A stretch of 64,000 nucleotides of DNA from Deinococcus indicus. GTDB taxonomy: Bacteria > Deinococcota > Deinococci > Deinococcales > Deinococcaceae. The DNA is taken from positions 744,001-808,000 of the forward strand of contig NZ_NHMK01000009.1 of NCBI RefSeq assembly GCF_002198095.1. The letters run 5' to 3'. A model generated the notes under the pieces. The model searched no databases. It worked only from the letters and a program-made list of their open reading frames with translations, and had not been told where the DNA came from. Each line of letters starts with the position of its first letter. Positions within the stretch are counted from its first letter, which is position 1. Positions 34,425-48,797 of the stretch are shown piece by piece. Position numbers and translations under genes: made by a program.

Positions 34425-35219
34425 ATGCTTGGATTGATCTGTGTGGATGTAGACGGCACCCTGGTCGGCACCGGGAACGTGATTCGGGACGACGTGTGGG
34501 CCGCGCTGGCCGACGCGCGCGAGAAGGGCGTGCATATCGCGCTGTGCTCGGGCCGGCCCGCCATCGGGAACGCCCGCGCGTACGCGCAGAGGCTGGACCC
34601 GGACGGCTGGCACGTGTTCCAGAACGGCGCGAGCATCGTGAAGGTCAGCAGCGGCGAGAGCCTCAGCGAGGCGTTCCCGGCGCAGGCCCTGCCGGACCTG
34701 ATCGGGCGGGCGCATGCCACGGGCCGACTGCTGGAGGTGTACACGGACCTGGAATTCGCGATCACGCACCCCGGCGAGTACGCCGAGCGGCACGCGGCGC
34801 TGCTGGGTGTCCCGTATGACGCCCGTCCGCCCGAGGCGCTGGAGGGGACGGTCGTGCGCGTGCAGTGGGTCGTGCCGCGCACCGACGAGCACGCCGTCGT
34901 GAACGAACCGCACGACGGGCTGGACCTGCACCCGGCGGGCAGCCCGGTCATGCCGGACGTGTCGTTCATCAGCGTGACCCGCGCGGGCGTCAGCAAGGGC
35001 AGCGCCATCGAACGCATCGCCGCGCACTACGGCGTACCCATGGACCGCGTGATGATGGTCGGCGACGGCGAGAACGACGTGACCGCCATGCGCGTCGTCG
35101 GGCACCCGGTCGCCATGGGGAACGCCGACCCGCCCGCCATCGCCGCCAGCCGCTACCGCGTGGCGCACGTGGACGACGGCGGCCTGCGCGAAGCGGTGGA
35201 ACTGGCCCTGACGCTGTAA
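34425..35219 (+). CDS. Cof-type HAD-IIB phosphatase
   Basis: The 264-residue protein has the HAD nucleophile motif VDVDGTLVG (residues 6-14), [12 protein letters not shown] (motif II), a large C2B-type cap domain (about 85-185) with [16 protein letters not shown] (motif III Lys) and [13 protein letters not shown] (motif IV). The family dephosphorylates sugar phosphates and similar metabolites. The substrate is unknown. TATAGT ends 6 nt before the ATG, so it has its own leaderless promoter. Confidence 0.9.
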   Translation: MLGLICVDVDGTLVGTGNVIRDDVWAALADAREKGVHIALCSGRPAIGNARAYAQRLDPDGWHVFQNGASIVKVSSGESLSEAFPAQALPDLIGRAHATGRLLEVYTDLEFAITHPGEYAERHAALLGVPYDARPPEALEGTVVRVQWVVPRTDEHAVVNEPHDGLDLHPAGSPVMPDVSFISVTRAGVSKGSAIERIAAHYGVPMDRVMMVGDGENDVTAMRVVGHPVAMGNADPPAIAASRYRVAHVDDGGLREAVELALTL

Positions 35220-35224
35220 AGGGT

Positions 35225-35280
35225 TGATAGTGGATGGTTGATGGAGAACGGGTGGCTGTTCCGTCAACTGTCCACCGTTC
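35225..35280. repeat. GATGGTTGATGG-type imperfect inverted repeat
   Basis: GTGGATGGTTGATGG (35231-35245) faces an imperfect partner containing GTCAACTGTCCAC (35264-35276), pairing GTGGA/TCCAC and GTTGA/TCAAC. It lies after the HAD gene and may act as a weak terminator. Related arms occur near 25.75, 27.79 and 60.84 kb. Confidence 0.55.
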
Positions 35281-35313
35281 ACTGCTGCCCGCGCGCGTGA
35301 CAGGCTGGGGCGT

Positions 35314-35674
35314 ATGCCTGAACTGGTGAAGGTCTGGACGGAGTATGTGGCGCTGGGGGTGGAACTCACGGCGGCCGTCATCATTGCCCTGGCGGCGCTG
35401 GTGGGCGCGGGGCGGGCGCTGCTGGCGTTCGTGCGGCCCAGCAGGGCGCCGGACGCGCAGAAGGAGAGCCTGCGGCTGGAACTGGCGCGCTGGCTGGCCG
35501 TGGCGCTGGAATTCACGCTGGCCGCCGACATCCTGCGGACCGCGATTGCGCCCAGCTGGGACGACATCGGGAAGCTGGCGGCGATCGCCACGCTGCGCAC
35601 GCTGCTGAACTACTTCCTGCAACGCGAGATCGACGGGCATCAGGCCCGGCAGGAGGGCGCAGCCGAGGAGGCAG

Positions 35675-35688
<14 letters not shown>
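35314..35688 (+). CDS. DUF1622-family small membrane protein
   Basis: The 124-residue protein has two or three hydrophobic helices (residues 14-36 and 58-75) and the DUF1622 pattern LRLELARWLAVALEFTLAADILRT with PSWDDIGKLAAIATLRTLLNYFL. The function of the family is unknown. Its 3' end overlaps the convergent recQ 3' end by 14 nt. No clear -10 box or ribosome site stands out, but the domain match is good. Confidence 0.85.
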
Positions 35689-37945
<2,257 letters not shown>

Positions 37946-38050
37946 TCCCCCCCAGCATACCGCGTTACGCCCTGTGCGTAACCCCGCCTGCCGCCTCCGG
38001 AGTCGTCACGGGCAGGTCAGCCACCCCGCCCCGCCCGACCCCGCGCCCGC

Positions 38051-38944
38051 TCAGCGCGGCTTGACCTCGACCGGCACCCGCAGGTCCGACCCCAGGTCCA
38101 GCGTGGGCTTCGCGAACCGGTCCCGCAGAAAGCGCCCGTGCGTCAGCAACTCCTGCCCGCCCGACTGGAGCGCCGAGTTCAGCACGTCCTGCACGCCGTC
38201 CAGCAGCAACTCCAGCTGCTCAACCAGCAGGGCGCGGCCGGTCTTGCCGTCCTGCAGGGGCGCGCTGTCCGCCAGGGTGCGCGGCAGCTTCAGGTACGCC
38301 TCGACGGCGTTCGGGGCGTACTCCTCGCGGATGGCGCGCGCCACGTACTCGGCCTCGCTGCCCGCCTGCCCCTGCGCCCGCAGCAGGTCCAGAGCCTCCT
38401 GCGAGCGCAGGTTCAGGGCCGCCAGCTGCGCGCGGGCGTCCGCCGGGAGCCGCTCGTCCCGCACGTACCCGCCCAGCCCGGCCTCCCGCGCTGCGGCGGG
38501 GGATTTGGTCAGGATCACGCCGCCTGCCTGCTGCGGCAACGGCACCGGCGCGACAGGCACCGCGCGCTCCGGCGCGGGCTCCCGGAACGGTGAGGACGCC
38601 AGCCACGCCATCCCCATGAAGAACAGCGGGAAGATCAACCAGCCCGCCCCCAGCGCCATGAACACGGCCGCCGCCAGCAGACCCGCCAGCAGGCCCGGCT
38701 GCGCGCCGCGCCACTTCCCGAACGCGCGCGACCCGAAGAAGCCCAGCAGCATCCCGGCCGCCGGGTGAACCACCCACGCCGCGCCCAGCACCGCCAGCAG
38801 CGCGATCACGGCCGAGGCCCGCGCCACCCCCGCGAACGTCCTGCCCTGAGGCGAGAACACCGTCTGCGCGAAGAAGGCGATGGCGAACGCCGCCGCCACC
38901 TGCACCATCCAGCCCAGCGGCCCCAGCAGGTCACCCAGGTCCAT
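38051..38944 (-). CDS. membrane protein of unknown function with a repeated C-terminal domain
   Basis: The 297-residue protein has about four transmembrane segments in residues 8-125, a Pro/Ala linker and a soluble helical C-terminus (about 150-297). The end, GQELLTHGRFLRDRF followed by GSDLRV, matches the end of the 58.2 kb protein ([20 protein letters not shown]), as does LLVEQLELLLDGVQD versus [15 protein letters not shown]. It is not a family I recognise. GGAG precedes the ATG 38944. It lies downstream of a GNAT gene on the same strand, with 32 nt between. Confidence 0.72.
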   Translation of the reverse strand: MDLGDLLGPLGWMVQVAAAFAIAFFAQTVFSPQGRTFAGVARASAVIALLAVLGAAWVVHPAAGMLLGFFGSRAFGKWRGAQPGLLAGLLAAAVFMALGAGWLIFPLFFMGMAWLASSPFREPAPERAVPVAPVPLPQQAGGVILTKSPAAAREAGLGGYVRDERLPADARAQLAALNLRSQEALDLLRAQGQAGSEAEYVARAIREEYAPNAVEAYLKLPRTLADSAPLQDGKTGRALLVEQLELLLDGVQDVLNSALQSGGQELLTHGRFLRDRFAKPTLDLGSDLRVPVEVKPR

Positions 38945-38976
38945 CACACGCTCCCCTCCATGACTTCCAGCATGAC

Positions 38977-39516
38977 TCAGGGTACACCCGCACCCTCTCC
39001 TGTCAGCGGCAATTGCAGGAACACCAGATCCAGCCAGCGCCCGAACTTGAACCCCACCTGCCGGAAGTGAGCGACCTGCCGGAACCCCAGCCCCTCGTGA
39101 AAGGCGAGACTCCCGGCGTTCCCGGCGTCCACGCCCCCCACCAGCGAGTGCAGCCCCCGCCCGCGCGCCTCCCCGATCAGGGCCAGCAGCAGCGCCCGGC
39201 CCAGGCCCTGCCCCCGGCAGTCGTGACGCACGTACACGGAATGCTCGGCCGTGAACCGGTAGCCCGGTTTCTCCCGGAACGGCCCGAACGTCGCCCAGCC
39301 CGTCACCTCGCCGTCACGGGCCGTGACGAGCACCGGCCAGCCGCCCCGCACCCGCTGATCGAACCACGCCAGCCGTGACTCCAGACTGACCGGCTCCAGG
39401 TCGTAACTGGCCGTCGTGTGCAGCACCGCGTGGTTGTAGATCTCCAGAATGGCCGGAACATCCGCGCGGGTCGCGGGGCGGACAGGGGACGGGCCGGCAG
39501 TGGGCAATTCGGACAT
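38977..39516 (-). CDS. GNAT acetyltransferase, phosphinothricin-acetyltransferase-like
   Basis: The 179-residue GNAT protein begins VRPATRADVPAILEIYNHAV and has YDLEPVSLESRLAWF, SVYVRHDCRGQGLGRALL (acetyl-CoA pyrophosphate loop RGQGLG near residue 115) and NAGSLAFHEGLGFRQV. This order is that of the PAT/BAR branch that acetylates phosphinothricin, methionine sulfone or similar amino acid analogues. Such specificity is inferred from family likeness only. TAGGGT ends 6 nt before the ATG (leaderless). Confidence 0.88.
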   Translation of the reverse strand: MSELPTAGPSPVRPATRADVPAILEIYNHAVLHTTASYDLEPVSLESRLAWFDQRVRGGWPVLVTARDGEVTGWATFGPFREKPGYRFTAEHSVYVRHDCRGQGLGRALLLALIGEARGRGLHSLVGGVDAGNAGSLAFHEGLGFRQVAHFRQVGFKFGRWLDLVFLQLPLTGEGAGVP

Positions 39517-39619
39517 GCGCCGACCCTAGCGCCCGCACAGGCCACCCGCCTAGGCCAGACGGCGCATCACCGGCCCGACGACAGGCAGTCAGAATGCAGG
39601 TCGCTTCAGGAGGCCTGCC

Positions 39620-40378
39620 ATGTCCATTCCACCACCATCCGCTGCCGGGTGGGTCGTTCCCTTCTATGACGTTCAGGACCGCCTGATCGGGTGTTACTCC
39701 GCGCCCCCACACGCGACGCATGTCGAGGCGGCCCGGCGCCTGCGCGGGCAGTACCCGCAGGCGAATCGGCTGCTGGAACTCGGCGCCGGGGGCGGTCAGT
39801 TCGCCGTGAGTGCCGCTGCCGAGGGGTTCACGGTCACGGCGCTGGAACTCCGGGCAGCGGGCGCGGCCCACACGCTGCGGCTGGCGCGCGAGCACGGCGT
39901 GACCCTGAGTGCCATTCAGGGGGATTTCTATACGGCCGATCCGGGCGGTCCCTTCGACCTGATCGTGTACTGGGACGGGTTCGGTATCGGCGGCGACGAC
40001 GACCAGCGCCGGCTGCTGACCCGCATGGCCGGCTGGCTGGCGCCCCAGGGACACGCCCTGCTGGACATCTACCCCCCGTGGTACTGGGCCAGTCACGCCG
40101 GGTACACCCGCCACACCGACACGTACACGCAGATGTACGGGTTTGACAGCGCGACCAGCCGCATGACCGACACGTACGTGGACCCCAGCGGGCAGCGGCA
40201 CACCCAGTCGCTGCGCTGCTATTCCCCCGACGACCTGCGCCGACTGCTGGCCGGCACCGGGCTGCGGCTGGCGCGGGCCGAGCCGGGCGGGATGTTCGAC
40301 ACCGCCACCGGAACGTGGCACCCGCAGGCGAACTGGGCGTCGTGCATGACCTTCCAGGCGGTCCTCGTTCCGGAGTAG
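39620..40378 (+). CDS. class I SAM-dependent methyltransferase
   Basis: The 252-residue protein has a Rossmann-like SAM domain: LLELGAGGGQFAV (motif I, near residues 50-62), TALELRAAG (acidic end of strand 2), IQGDFYTADPGGPFDLIVYWDGFG (motif post-I/II). The substrate is unknown; the aromatic-rich C-terminus (YPPWYWASHAGYTRHTDTY) is likely part of its pocket. AGGAGG lies 8 nt before the ATG, a strong ribosome site in contrast with the leaderless neighbours. Confidence 0.87.
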   Translation: MSIPPPSAAGWVVPFYDVQDRLIGCYSAPPHATHVEAARRLRGQYPQANRLLELGAGGGQFAVSAAAEGFTVTALELRAAGAAHTLRLAREHGVTLSAIQGDFYTADPGGPFDLIVYWDGFGIGGDDDQRRLLTRMAGWLAPQGHALLDIYPPWYWASHAGYTRHTDTYTQMYGFDSATSRMTDTYVDPSGQRHTQSLRCYSPDDLRRLLAGTGLRLARAEPGGMFDTATGTWHPQANWASCMTFQAVLVPE

Positions 40379-40415
40379 ACCGGGTCGTGCCGGTGTGGGC
40401 CGGATGCGAACAGGA

Positions 40416-40448
40416 ACCGCGCCCCTTCCTTCACGGAGGGGGCGCGGT
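40416..40448 (+). terminator. terminator after the methyltransferase gene
   Basis: ACCGCGCCCC (40416-40425) pairs with GGGGCGCGGT (40439-40448), 38 nt past the stop codon and before the repeat element E1. Confidence 0.7.
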
Positions 40449-40464
40449 CTGCAGTTACCAGTCT

Positions 40465-40599
40465 TATACGGGTTCCGTTTGTTTCGCTGACAATCCGGAA
40501 CTGCACCGGATTGCCAGCTCCACGTCCGGAACCCGTTTCTCTCCTGCTCGCTTCGCTCGGATTGAACGGGCTTTACCGCCCATTCAATCGGAGTCCGTA

Positions 40600-40602
<3 letters not shown>
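40465..40602. repeat. 138-bp inverted-repeat element, copy E1, sharing the typA stop codon
   Basis: The element is bounded by ATACGG(G/A)(T/C)TCCG-type terminal inverted repeats. Inside are further hairpins: AATCCGG/CCGGATT, and GATTGAACGGGC facing GCCCATTCAATC. The right end overlaps the TAA stop of typA, reading TAATACGGACTCCG on the minus strand. Copies E2 (50.2 kb, reversed) and E3 (59.7 kb) are nearly the same sequence. It has no coding capacity. Confidence 0.88.
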
Positions 40603-42381
<1,779 letters not shown>

Positions 42382-42485
42382 AACTGTCCGTCCTTTTTCC
42401 GCCCGGCCACGCCGTCCGGCCTGTGCGGGCCTGGGCGCGAGGGGCGGCAGTGTCCGTGCAACTGGCTGCATGAACCGTGGTGCTT

Positions 42486-42518
42486 AAAAACGCCCGCCGC
42501 ACTGTCGTCGTGGGCGGG
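42486..42518 (-). terminator. hairpin with T5 run upstream of typA
   Basis: On the minus strand CCCGCC (42518-42513) pairs with GGCGGG (42498-42493), followed by GTTTTT. It lies 90 nt after the stop of the upstream GNAT gene and 105 nt before typA. It can be the GNAT terminator, or an attenuator if the TAAAAT at 42538-42533 is the typA -10 box. Confidence 0.5.
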
Positions 42519-42607
42519 ACACCCAAAACAGGATTTTACCATAACTGGAGGGTGTTGTTCTCATGTCAGCTCGGGTGGGGGCGGCGGGGTGGGTCGGGGC
42601 GGGCCGT

Positions 42608-43561
42608 TCAGGGCAGCGGCGCCCACCACCAGCCGCCCACGTCGCGCCGTCCGGCGCGGGCGGCAGCGTTCAGCGCGCCCCGGTTGCGGCCGTGGATGGT
42701 GCCGCTGAGGACCTGGGCAGGGTCCGGCAGATGCCGGGCGAGCAGGGTGCTCAGGGCCGCGCCCAGGCCGTGGCCGCGGGCGTGCGGGGCCAGCAGGAGT
42801 TCCTGCACGACCTGCGCGTCCAGACCCACTTGCGGGTGGGCCAGGGTGCCGGCGTACCCGGCCCATTCTCCGCGCCAGTGGACGTCGAACATCGTTCCGG
42901 CGTCGATGCACTCCTGAAGGTCCTCGGCGCTCAGCAGGCGGGCCTCGTGCGGGTGGTGGGGGTGGGCGGCGTCCACGGCGTCGTAGGCGGCCTGCGCGTC
43001 GGCATGGCGGCTGGTGTCGCGGGTGGGGGTCAGGGTCAGGTCGTCCGGGACGGGGTACCCGCGCAGATCGCCCACGGGCGCGGCCAGCACGCGCCGGTCC
43101 GGGTCGAGGTCCGGCCAGTCGGTCATGGGGGCGGCACTCCAGAAGCGCAGGCGCGGCGGGTGGAACGCCGCGTACACGCGGGCCGCGTCCGACAGGGCGG
43201 GCAGGTCGGCGCGCGTGACGGGGCGGCTGGTCACACTGACGTCCACGAAGGGTTTCGTGACGTCCAGGCCCAGGAAGCGGATGCTGAGCATGGCGTGCAG
43301 GTCGGCGCTCACCATCATCCAGCGGTTCAGGTAGGCGGGCGCGGCGGGTCCGGCGTTCAGGAAATCGGCGCGCTGCGCGGCGAGGTCGAGGTCGGTGGCG
43401 AGTTGCAGGTCGAACTCGTGCTCGTCGGTCAGGTTGCGCAGGCGGGTGGCCGGGTCGGTCCAGTCATGCGTGGCGGGGTGCTGCGCGGCGAGGGTGAAGG
43501 CGGCCAGTTCGGCGGCGGTGGGCAGGTCAGTAATACCCGGCAGTTGATCGGTGGTCGTCAC
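42608..43561 (-). CDS. GNAT-fold acetyltransferase (two-lobed)
   Basis: The 317-residue protein ends in a GNAT domain: [46 protein letters not shown] (acetyl-CoA loop RGHGLG near residue 275) and [13 protein letters not shown]. The first 190 residues are not recognised but could be a degenerate GNAT lobe, as in other 300-residue members. The substrate is unknown. The start is GTG 43561, with TACCGT 8 nt before it. It is divergent from the acyl-CoA mutase gene. Confidence 0.78.
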   Translation of the reverse strand: MTTTDQLPGITDLPTAAELAAFTLAAQHPATHDWTDPATRLRNLTDEHEFDLQLATDLDLAAQRADFLNAGPAAPAYLNRWMMVSADLHAMLSIRFLGLDVTKPFVDVSVTSRPVTRADLPALSDAARVYAAFHPPRLRFWSAAPMTDWPDLDPDRRVLAAPVGDLRGYPVPDDLTLTPTRDTSRHADAQAAYDAVDAAHPHHPHEARLLSAEDLQECIDAGTMFDVHWRGEWAGYAGTLAHPQVGLDAQVVQELLLAPHARGHGLGAALSTLLARHLPDPAQVLSGTIHGRNRGALNAAARAGRRDVGGWWWAPLP

Positions 43562-43629
43562 TGCCGGACACGGTAGCGCCGGGCGGACCTCCGCGCCGCC
43601 GCATGTGGGCCGGTCGGGCGGCCGCCTGC

Positions 43630-43658
43630 TATCCTAGGCGCAACCTAACGAGCGTTTG
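43630..43658 (+). promoter_or_regulatory. mutase promoter with a PaaR-type palindrome
   Basis: TATCCT (43630-43635) is a candidate -10. CTAACGAGCGTTTG (43645-43658) begins just past the likely start point and fits CNAACGNNCGTTNG, the pattern I recall for the TetR-family repressor PaaR of Thermus thermophilus. A repressor there would block mutase transcription. Confidence 0.55.
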
Positions 43659-43692
43659 TTCCAGCCTCTCCCCCGTCCCCGGAGGTCCCCGC

Positions 43693-45339
<1,647 letters not shown>

Positions 45340-45358
45340 TCACCCCCCCTGTCAGAAC

Positions 45359-45394
45359 GTGAAGCCCACGGGAGGACTCTCTCGCGGGCTTCAC
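45359..45394. terminator. terminator between the mutase gene and the convergent beta-propeller gene
   Basis: GTGAAGCCC (45359-45367) pairs exactly with GGGCTTCAC (45386-45394), followed by GGTTGTT. Confidence 0.75.
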
Positions 45395-45437
45395 GGTTGT
45401 TCCCACTGCCAGCGGAACAGACCGCGGAGTCCGTCGG

Positions 45438-47225
45438 TCAGTCGGTCAGGGGGAACACGGTGACGCTGTCCAGGCGGTCGAGGCGGCTGGCGCCGACGGT
45501 CAGGGCGCGGCTGTCGGCGGCCCAGGCCAGGAAGGTGGGCGGGTCGGCCAGGGTGGGGGTGCGGGCGTCCACGCGGCCGGTCGTGGCGTTCACGAGGTCC
45601 ACGCGCCAGCCGCGTTCGTCGTGGGCGGGCACGGCGAGCAGGGCGCTGTCCGGACTGAACCGCGCCGCGCCGAGGGTCCGGGCGGGCGGGGCGGCGCGGA
45701 CGGTGGCGTAGGGCACGCGGTTGCCCGGCTGGTACAGATCGGTGGTGCCGTCCGGGGCGGTGAAGGCCAGCACGCCCCGGCCGCTGATCTGCACGTCGGC
45801 GGCGCGGCGGCCGGGCGCGGTGGGCAGGCCGAAGCGTTTGCCATTGGCGAGCAGCGCCACGAATCCCTCTCCCTGGGGCGGGAGGACGAAGACGCGGGTG
45901 GTGTCGGGCGACAGGGTGACGCGGGCCGCGCCGAGCTGGCCGGGCGCGCGGAGGGTCGCGGTGACCTTCCCGGTCTTCTGCGAGACGACGCTGAGGCGCT
46001 CGTCGTTCCAGGTGACGGCGGCGTTCCCCCAGTGGTTCACGCTCAGGTGCGTGGCGGGACCGGCCGGGGCGACCGTGCGGACCTTCCCGCCGTCCAGCTG
46101 CGCGAGGTTCGTGCCGCTGCCGTCCGTGACGAGCAGCCAGGTGGCGCGGTTCATGGTCTGCACGGCCATGGCGGGCGGGGCGGTCAGGGACGTGCCGGCC
46201 ACGCTGAGGCCGCCGCCGGGCAGCAGGGCGACGGGCTGGCCGGTCGCGGGGTCGGTGCCGCCCCCGGCCGTCAGGGCCGGCAGGGGCAGGCGGCGCGCGG
46301 CGGTCCAGCCGGCCGGCCCGACCGCCAGTCCGGCCGCGCCGATGCCTAGCACGTCGCCGGTCAGGCTGACCTGCGCGGGCCGCAGCGGACCGCCGGGGAC
46401 GGTCAGGGTGCGTTCGCGGCGGCCCGTGAGCAGGTCGCGCCGCTGGACCTCGCCGGTCCGGGTATCGCCGTCCAGCGTGAGGACCGACCCGTCGCGCAGG
46501 GGCAGGCCCGCCAGGGCGCGGCCCTCGCGGACGACGACGGTGCTGGGGAACCCGGCCCGCAGCGCGATGAGTTGCGGGCCGGCCTGCACGGCGGCGCTCA
46601 GGCCGTCCGCGCCGAAGCCGACCGTCCCGACGGGGCAGGGGTCGTCGCAGGTGTGACCGGAGCGCACGGCGGCGCCGGTCGTCTCGATGAACTGCACACG
46701 GCCCGGCCGGCCCACGACGGCGTGCGTGCCGTCCGGGGACGTCACGAGCGCCGTAACGGGGGCGCTGTCGAGCGTGCGGCGCCCTGAAGTGACGGGGTCC
46801 ACGCGTTCCAGGCCGCGCGGGCCGCCGATCAGGACTGCGCCGTCCGCCGTGAGGCCCGCGCCGGTGGCCTGCGGGGCGCTCAGGCGCGCGGTGGTCACGC
46901 CGTCCGCGAGTCGCCAGACGGTCACGGTGCCGGCCGCGTCGTCCCGAGTGAGGGCCGCGCGGCCGTCCGCGCCGACGCTCAGGCCCGCGCAGGGGCCGGC
47001 GGTGGACACGGCGCGCAGCAGCGTCCCGGTCGGGCCGAGGATCAGCAGCCGCTCACCCAGGCACGCGACCACGCCCGCCTCCGGGGTGAGGCGGGCCTCG
47101 GTCACGCCGGACAGGCCGGGCAGGTTCAGGCCACTGCCGGGACCGACCCCCAGGCCGGCGGCGATGCCCAGCAGGGCCGTGAGGAGAGCGACGGATCGGA
47201 ACGGAACGCCCACGCGGAAGGTCAC
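45438..47225 (-). CDS. secreted beta-propeller-like protein of unknown function
   Basis: The 595-residue protein has an N-terminal hydrophobic segment (VALLTALLGIAAGLGV, about residues 10-25), a signal peptide or anchor. The rest is long beta-repeat sequence with recurring G-x-D-G and L-x-x-DGRAAL-type turns (VGADGRAAL, TSPDGTHAV, GFGADGLSA, SPDTTRVFV), as in WD40/YVTN-like propellers. No catalytic motif is seen, so it probably binds a partner outside the membrane. GTG 47225 follows TACACT by exactly 7 nt; the upstream start would place the box inside the gene. Confidence 0.75.
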   Translation of the reverse strand: MTFRVGVPFRSVALLTALLGIAAGLGVGPGSGLNLPGLSGVTEARLTPEAGVVACLGERLLILGPTGTLLRAVSTAGPCAGLSVGADGRAALTRDDAAGTVTVWRLADGVTTARLSAPQATGAGLTADGAVLIGGPRGLERVDPVTSGRRTLDSAPVTALVTSPDGTHAVVGRPGRVQFIETTGAAVRSGHTCDDPCPVGTVGFGADGLSAAVQAGPQLIALRAGFPSTVVVREGRALAGLPLRDGSVLTLDGDTRTGEVQRRDLLTGRRERTLTVPGGPLRPAQVSLTGDVLGIGAAGLAVGPAGWTAARRLPLPALTAGGGTDPATGQPVALLPGGGLSVAGTSLTAPPAMAVQTMNRATWLLVTDGSGTNLAQLDGGKVRTVAPAGPATHLSVNHWGNAAVTWNDERLSVVSQKTGKVTATLRAPGQLGAARVTLSPDTTRVFVLPPQGEGFVALLANGKRFGLPTAPGRRAADVQISGRGVLAFTAPDGTTDLYQPGNRVPYATVRAAPPARTLGAARFSPDSALLAVPAHDERGWRVDLVNATTGRVDARTPTLADPPTFLAWAADSRALTVGASRLDRLDSVTVFPLTD

Positions 47226-47332
47226 GCCCGACAGTGTAGAGCAGCGACCTGAACGGCAGGTCACCCCCGGACCGTTCCCTGCGGATTCCGTCCGGTTCGT
47301 TGCCTCGCCCGGCTCGGGGGCGGAACTGAAGG

Positions 47333-47365
47333 GCGGGCCACCAGGATCCTCTCCCGGTGGCCCGC
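47333..47365 (-). terminator. terminator downstream of glgC
   Basis: GCGGGCCACC (47333-47342) pairs exactly with 47356-47365, 24 nt past the glgC stop on the minus strand. Confidence 0.7.
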
Positions 47366-47388
47366 TGCCATGCCTGTTCAGTCGGATT

Positions 47389-48630
47389 TCAGAAGGTGTA
47401 GCCTTTCGGGACGACCACCACGCCGTTGTCGGTGACCGTGAAGCCCCGCGCGCGGTCCTCCTCGAGGTTCAGGCCGATCTTCGTGCCGGGCGGGATGACC
47501 ACGTTCTTGTCCACGATGCAGCGGCGCAGGTGCGCGTGCCGGCCCACCTCGACGTCCTCGAACAGCACGCTGCTCTCCACCAGCGAGTACGAGTGCGTGC
47601 GGACGTTGCGCGCCAGGATGGAGTCGCGGACGGTGCCGCCGCTGATGATCGCGCCGCCGGCCATGATGGTGTTGAACGCCTGCCCCTTGCGGCCGTCGCT
47701 CTCATGCACGAACTTGGCGGGCGGCGAGAACTCGCTGCTGGTCCGCAGGGCCCATTCCGGGTTGTAGATGTCGAACTCCGGGTTGATGCTCACGAGGTCC
47801 ATGTTCGCCTCGTAGTAGGCGTCCAGGGTACCCACGTCACGCCAGTAGGTGTTCGGGCCGACCTGACCGGGGATGGGGTTGCGGTGGAAGTCGTACGCCA
47901 TGACGTTGTACCCGTCGCTCAGGGCGCGGGGAATCACGTCACCGCCGAAATCGAAGCCGCTCTCGCCGGCGCCCATGTTCGTCTCCAGCAGCTCCTCGAG
48001 CGCGCGGCGCGAGAAGATGTAGTTGCCCATGCTGGTCAGGCTGGTGCCGGGCTGGCCGGGAATGCTGGGCGGATCCTTGGGTTTCTCCAGGAAGTCCGTG
48101 ACCCGCCAGTTCGCGTCGACGTGCATCACGCCGAACTGGTGCGCCTGCTCCTGCGGCATGGGGTACGCGGCGATGGTCACGTCGGCGCGCGTCTCGATGT
48201 GCTTTTGCAGCATGTGTTCCACGTTCATCTTGTAGATGTGGTCACCGCTGAAGATCGCGACGTAATCCGCCTCGTAGTTGTCGATCAGGTGCATGTTCTG
48301 GTAAACGGCGTCGGCCGTGCCGCGGTACCACACCGGCCCGAGTTCCTCGATGCGGTACATCTGCGCGGGCACCAGCGTGATGAAGTAATCGCTGAGGAAC
48401 GTCCCGAACCGCCAGCCGCGCTGGATGTGCTCGGTCAGGCTCTGCGCCTTGTACTGCGTGAGCACGTAGATGGAGAACACGCCCGAGTTGATGAAGTTGT
48501 TGATGGCGAAATCGATGATGCGGTACTTGCTGCCGAAGGGAACGGCGGGCTTGCTGCGCTTCTGAGTCAGTGGCGCGAGGCGGGACCCCTGTCCGCCCGC
48601 GAGAATCATGCCGAGAACCCGTGGTTTCAT
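47389..48630 (-). CDS. glgC: glucose-1-phosphate adenylyltransferase
   Basis: The 413-residue enzyme makes ADP-glucose for glycogen synthesis. The nucleotidyltransferase domain has [38 protein letters not shown] start (ATP and allosteric loop, residues 8-40; catalytic Arg/Lys), [18 protein letters not shown] with the metal Asp and [11 protein letters not shown] left-handed beta-helix domain from about residue 295 ([16 protein letters not shown]) carries the regulatory role. GAAGGGGG lies before the ATG. No other glycogen gene is near, so it is probably a single-gene unit. Confidence 0.95.
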   Translation of the reverse strand: MKPRVLGMILAGGQGSRLAPLTQKRSKPAVPFGSKYRIIDFAINNFINSGVFSIYVLTQYKAQSLTEHIQRGWRFGTFLSDYFITLVPAQMYRIEELGPVWYRGTADAVYQNMHLIDNYEADYVAIFSGDHIYKMNVEHMLQKHIETRADVTIAAYPMPQEQAHQFGVMHVDANWRVTDFLEKPKDPPSIPGQPGTSLTSMGNYIFSRRALEELLETNMGAGESGFDFGGDVIPRALSDGYNVMAYDFHRNPIPGQVGPNTYWRDVGTLDAYYEANMDLVSINPEFDIYNPEWALRTSSEFSPPAKFVHESDGRKGQAFNTIMAGGAIISGGTVRDSILARNVRTHSYSLVESSVLFEDVEVGRHAHLRRCIVDKNVVIPPGTKIGLNLEEDRARGFTVTDNGVVVVPKGYTF

Positions 48631-48797
48631 GCGATACCCCCTTCAAAGAACCGGTGGTCAGGCCGCCCACGAGGCCGCCGGACCAGTGAACCGTGAGTCC
48701 CTGTGCTGTGCCGACACTGTAACGCGAAATGGCGTGCCCACCACCGGACCCTTCTGCTCAGGCCCGGACCACGCCAGACACTCAGACCGCGCCCACC

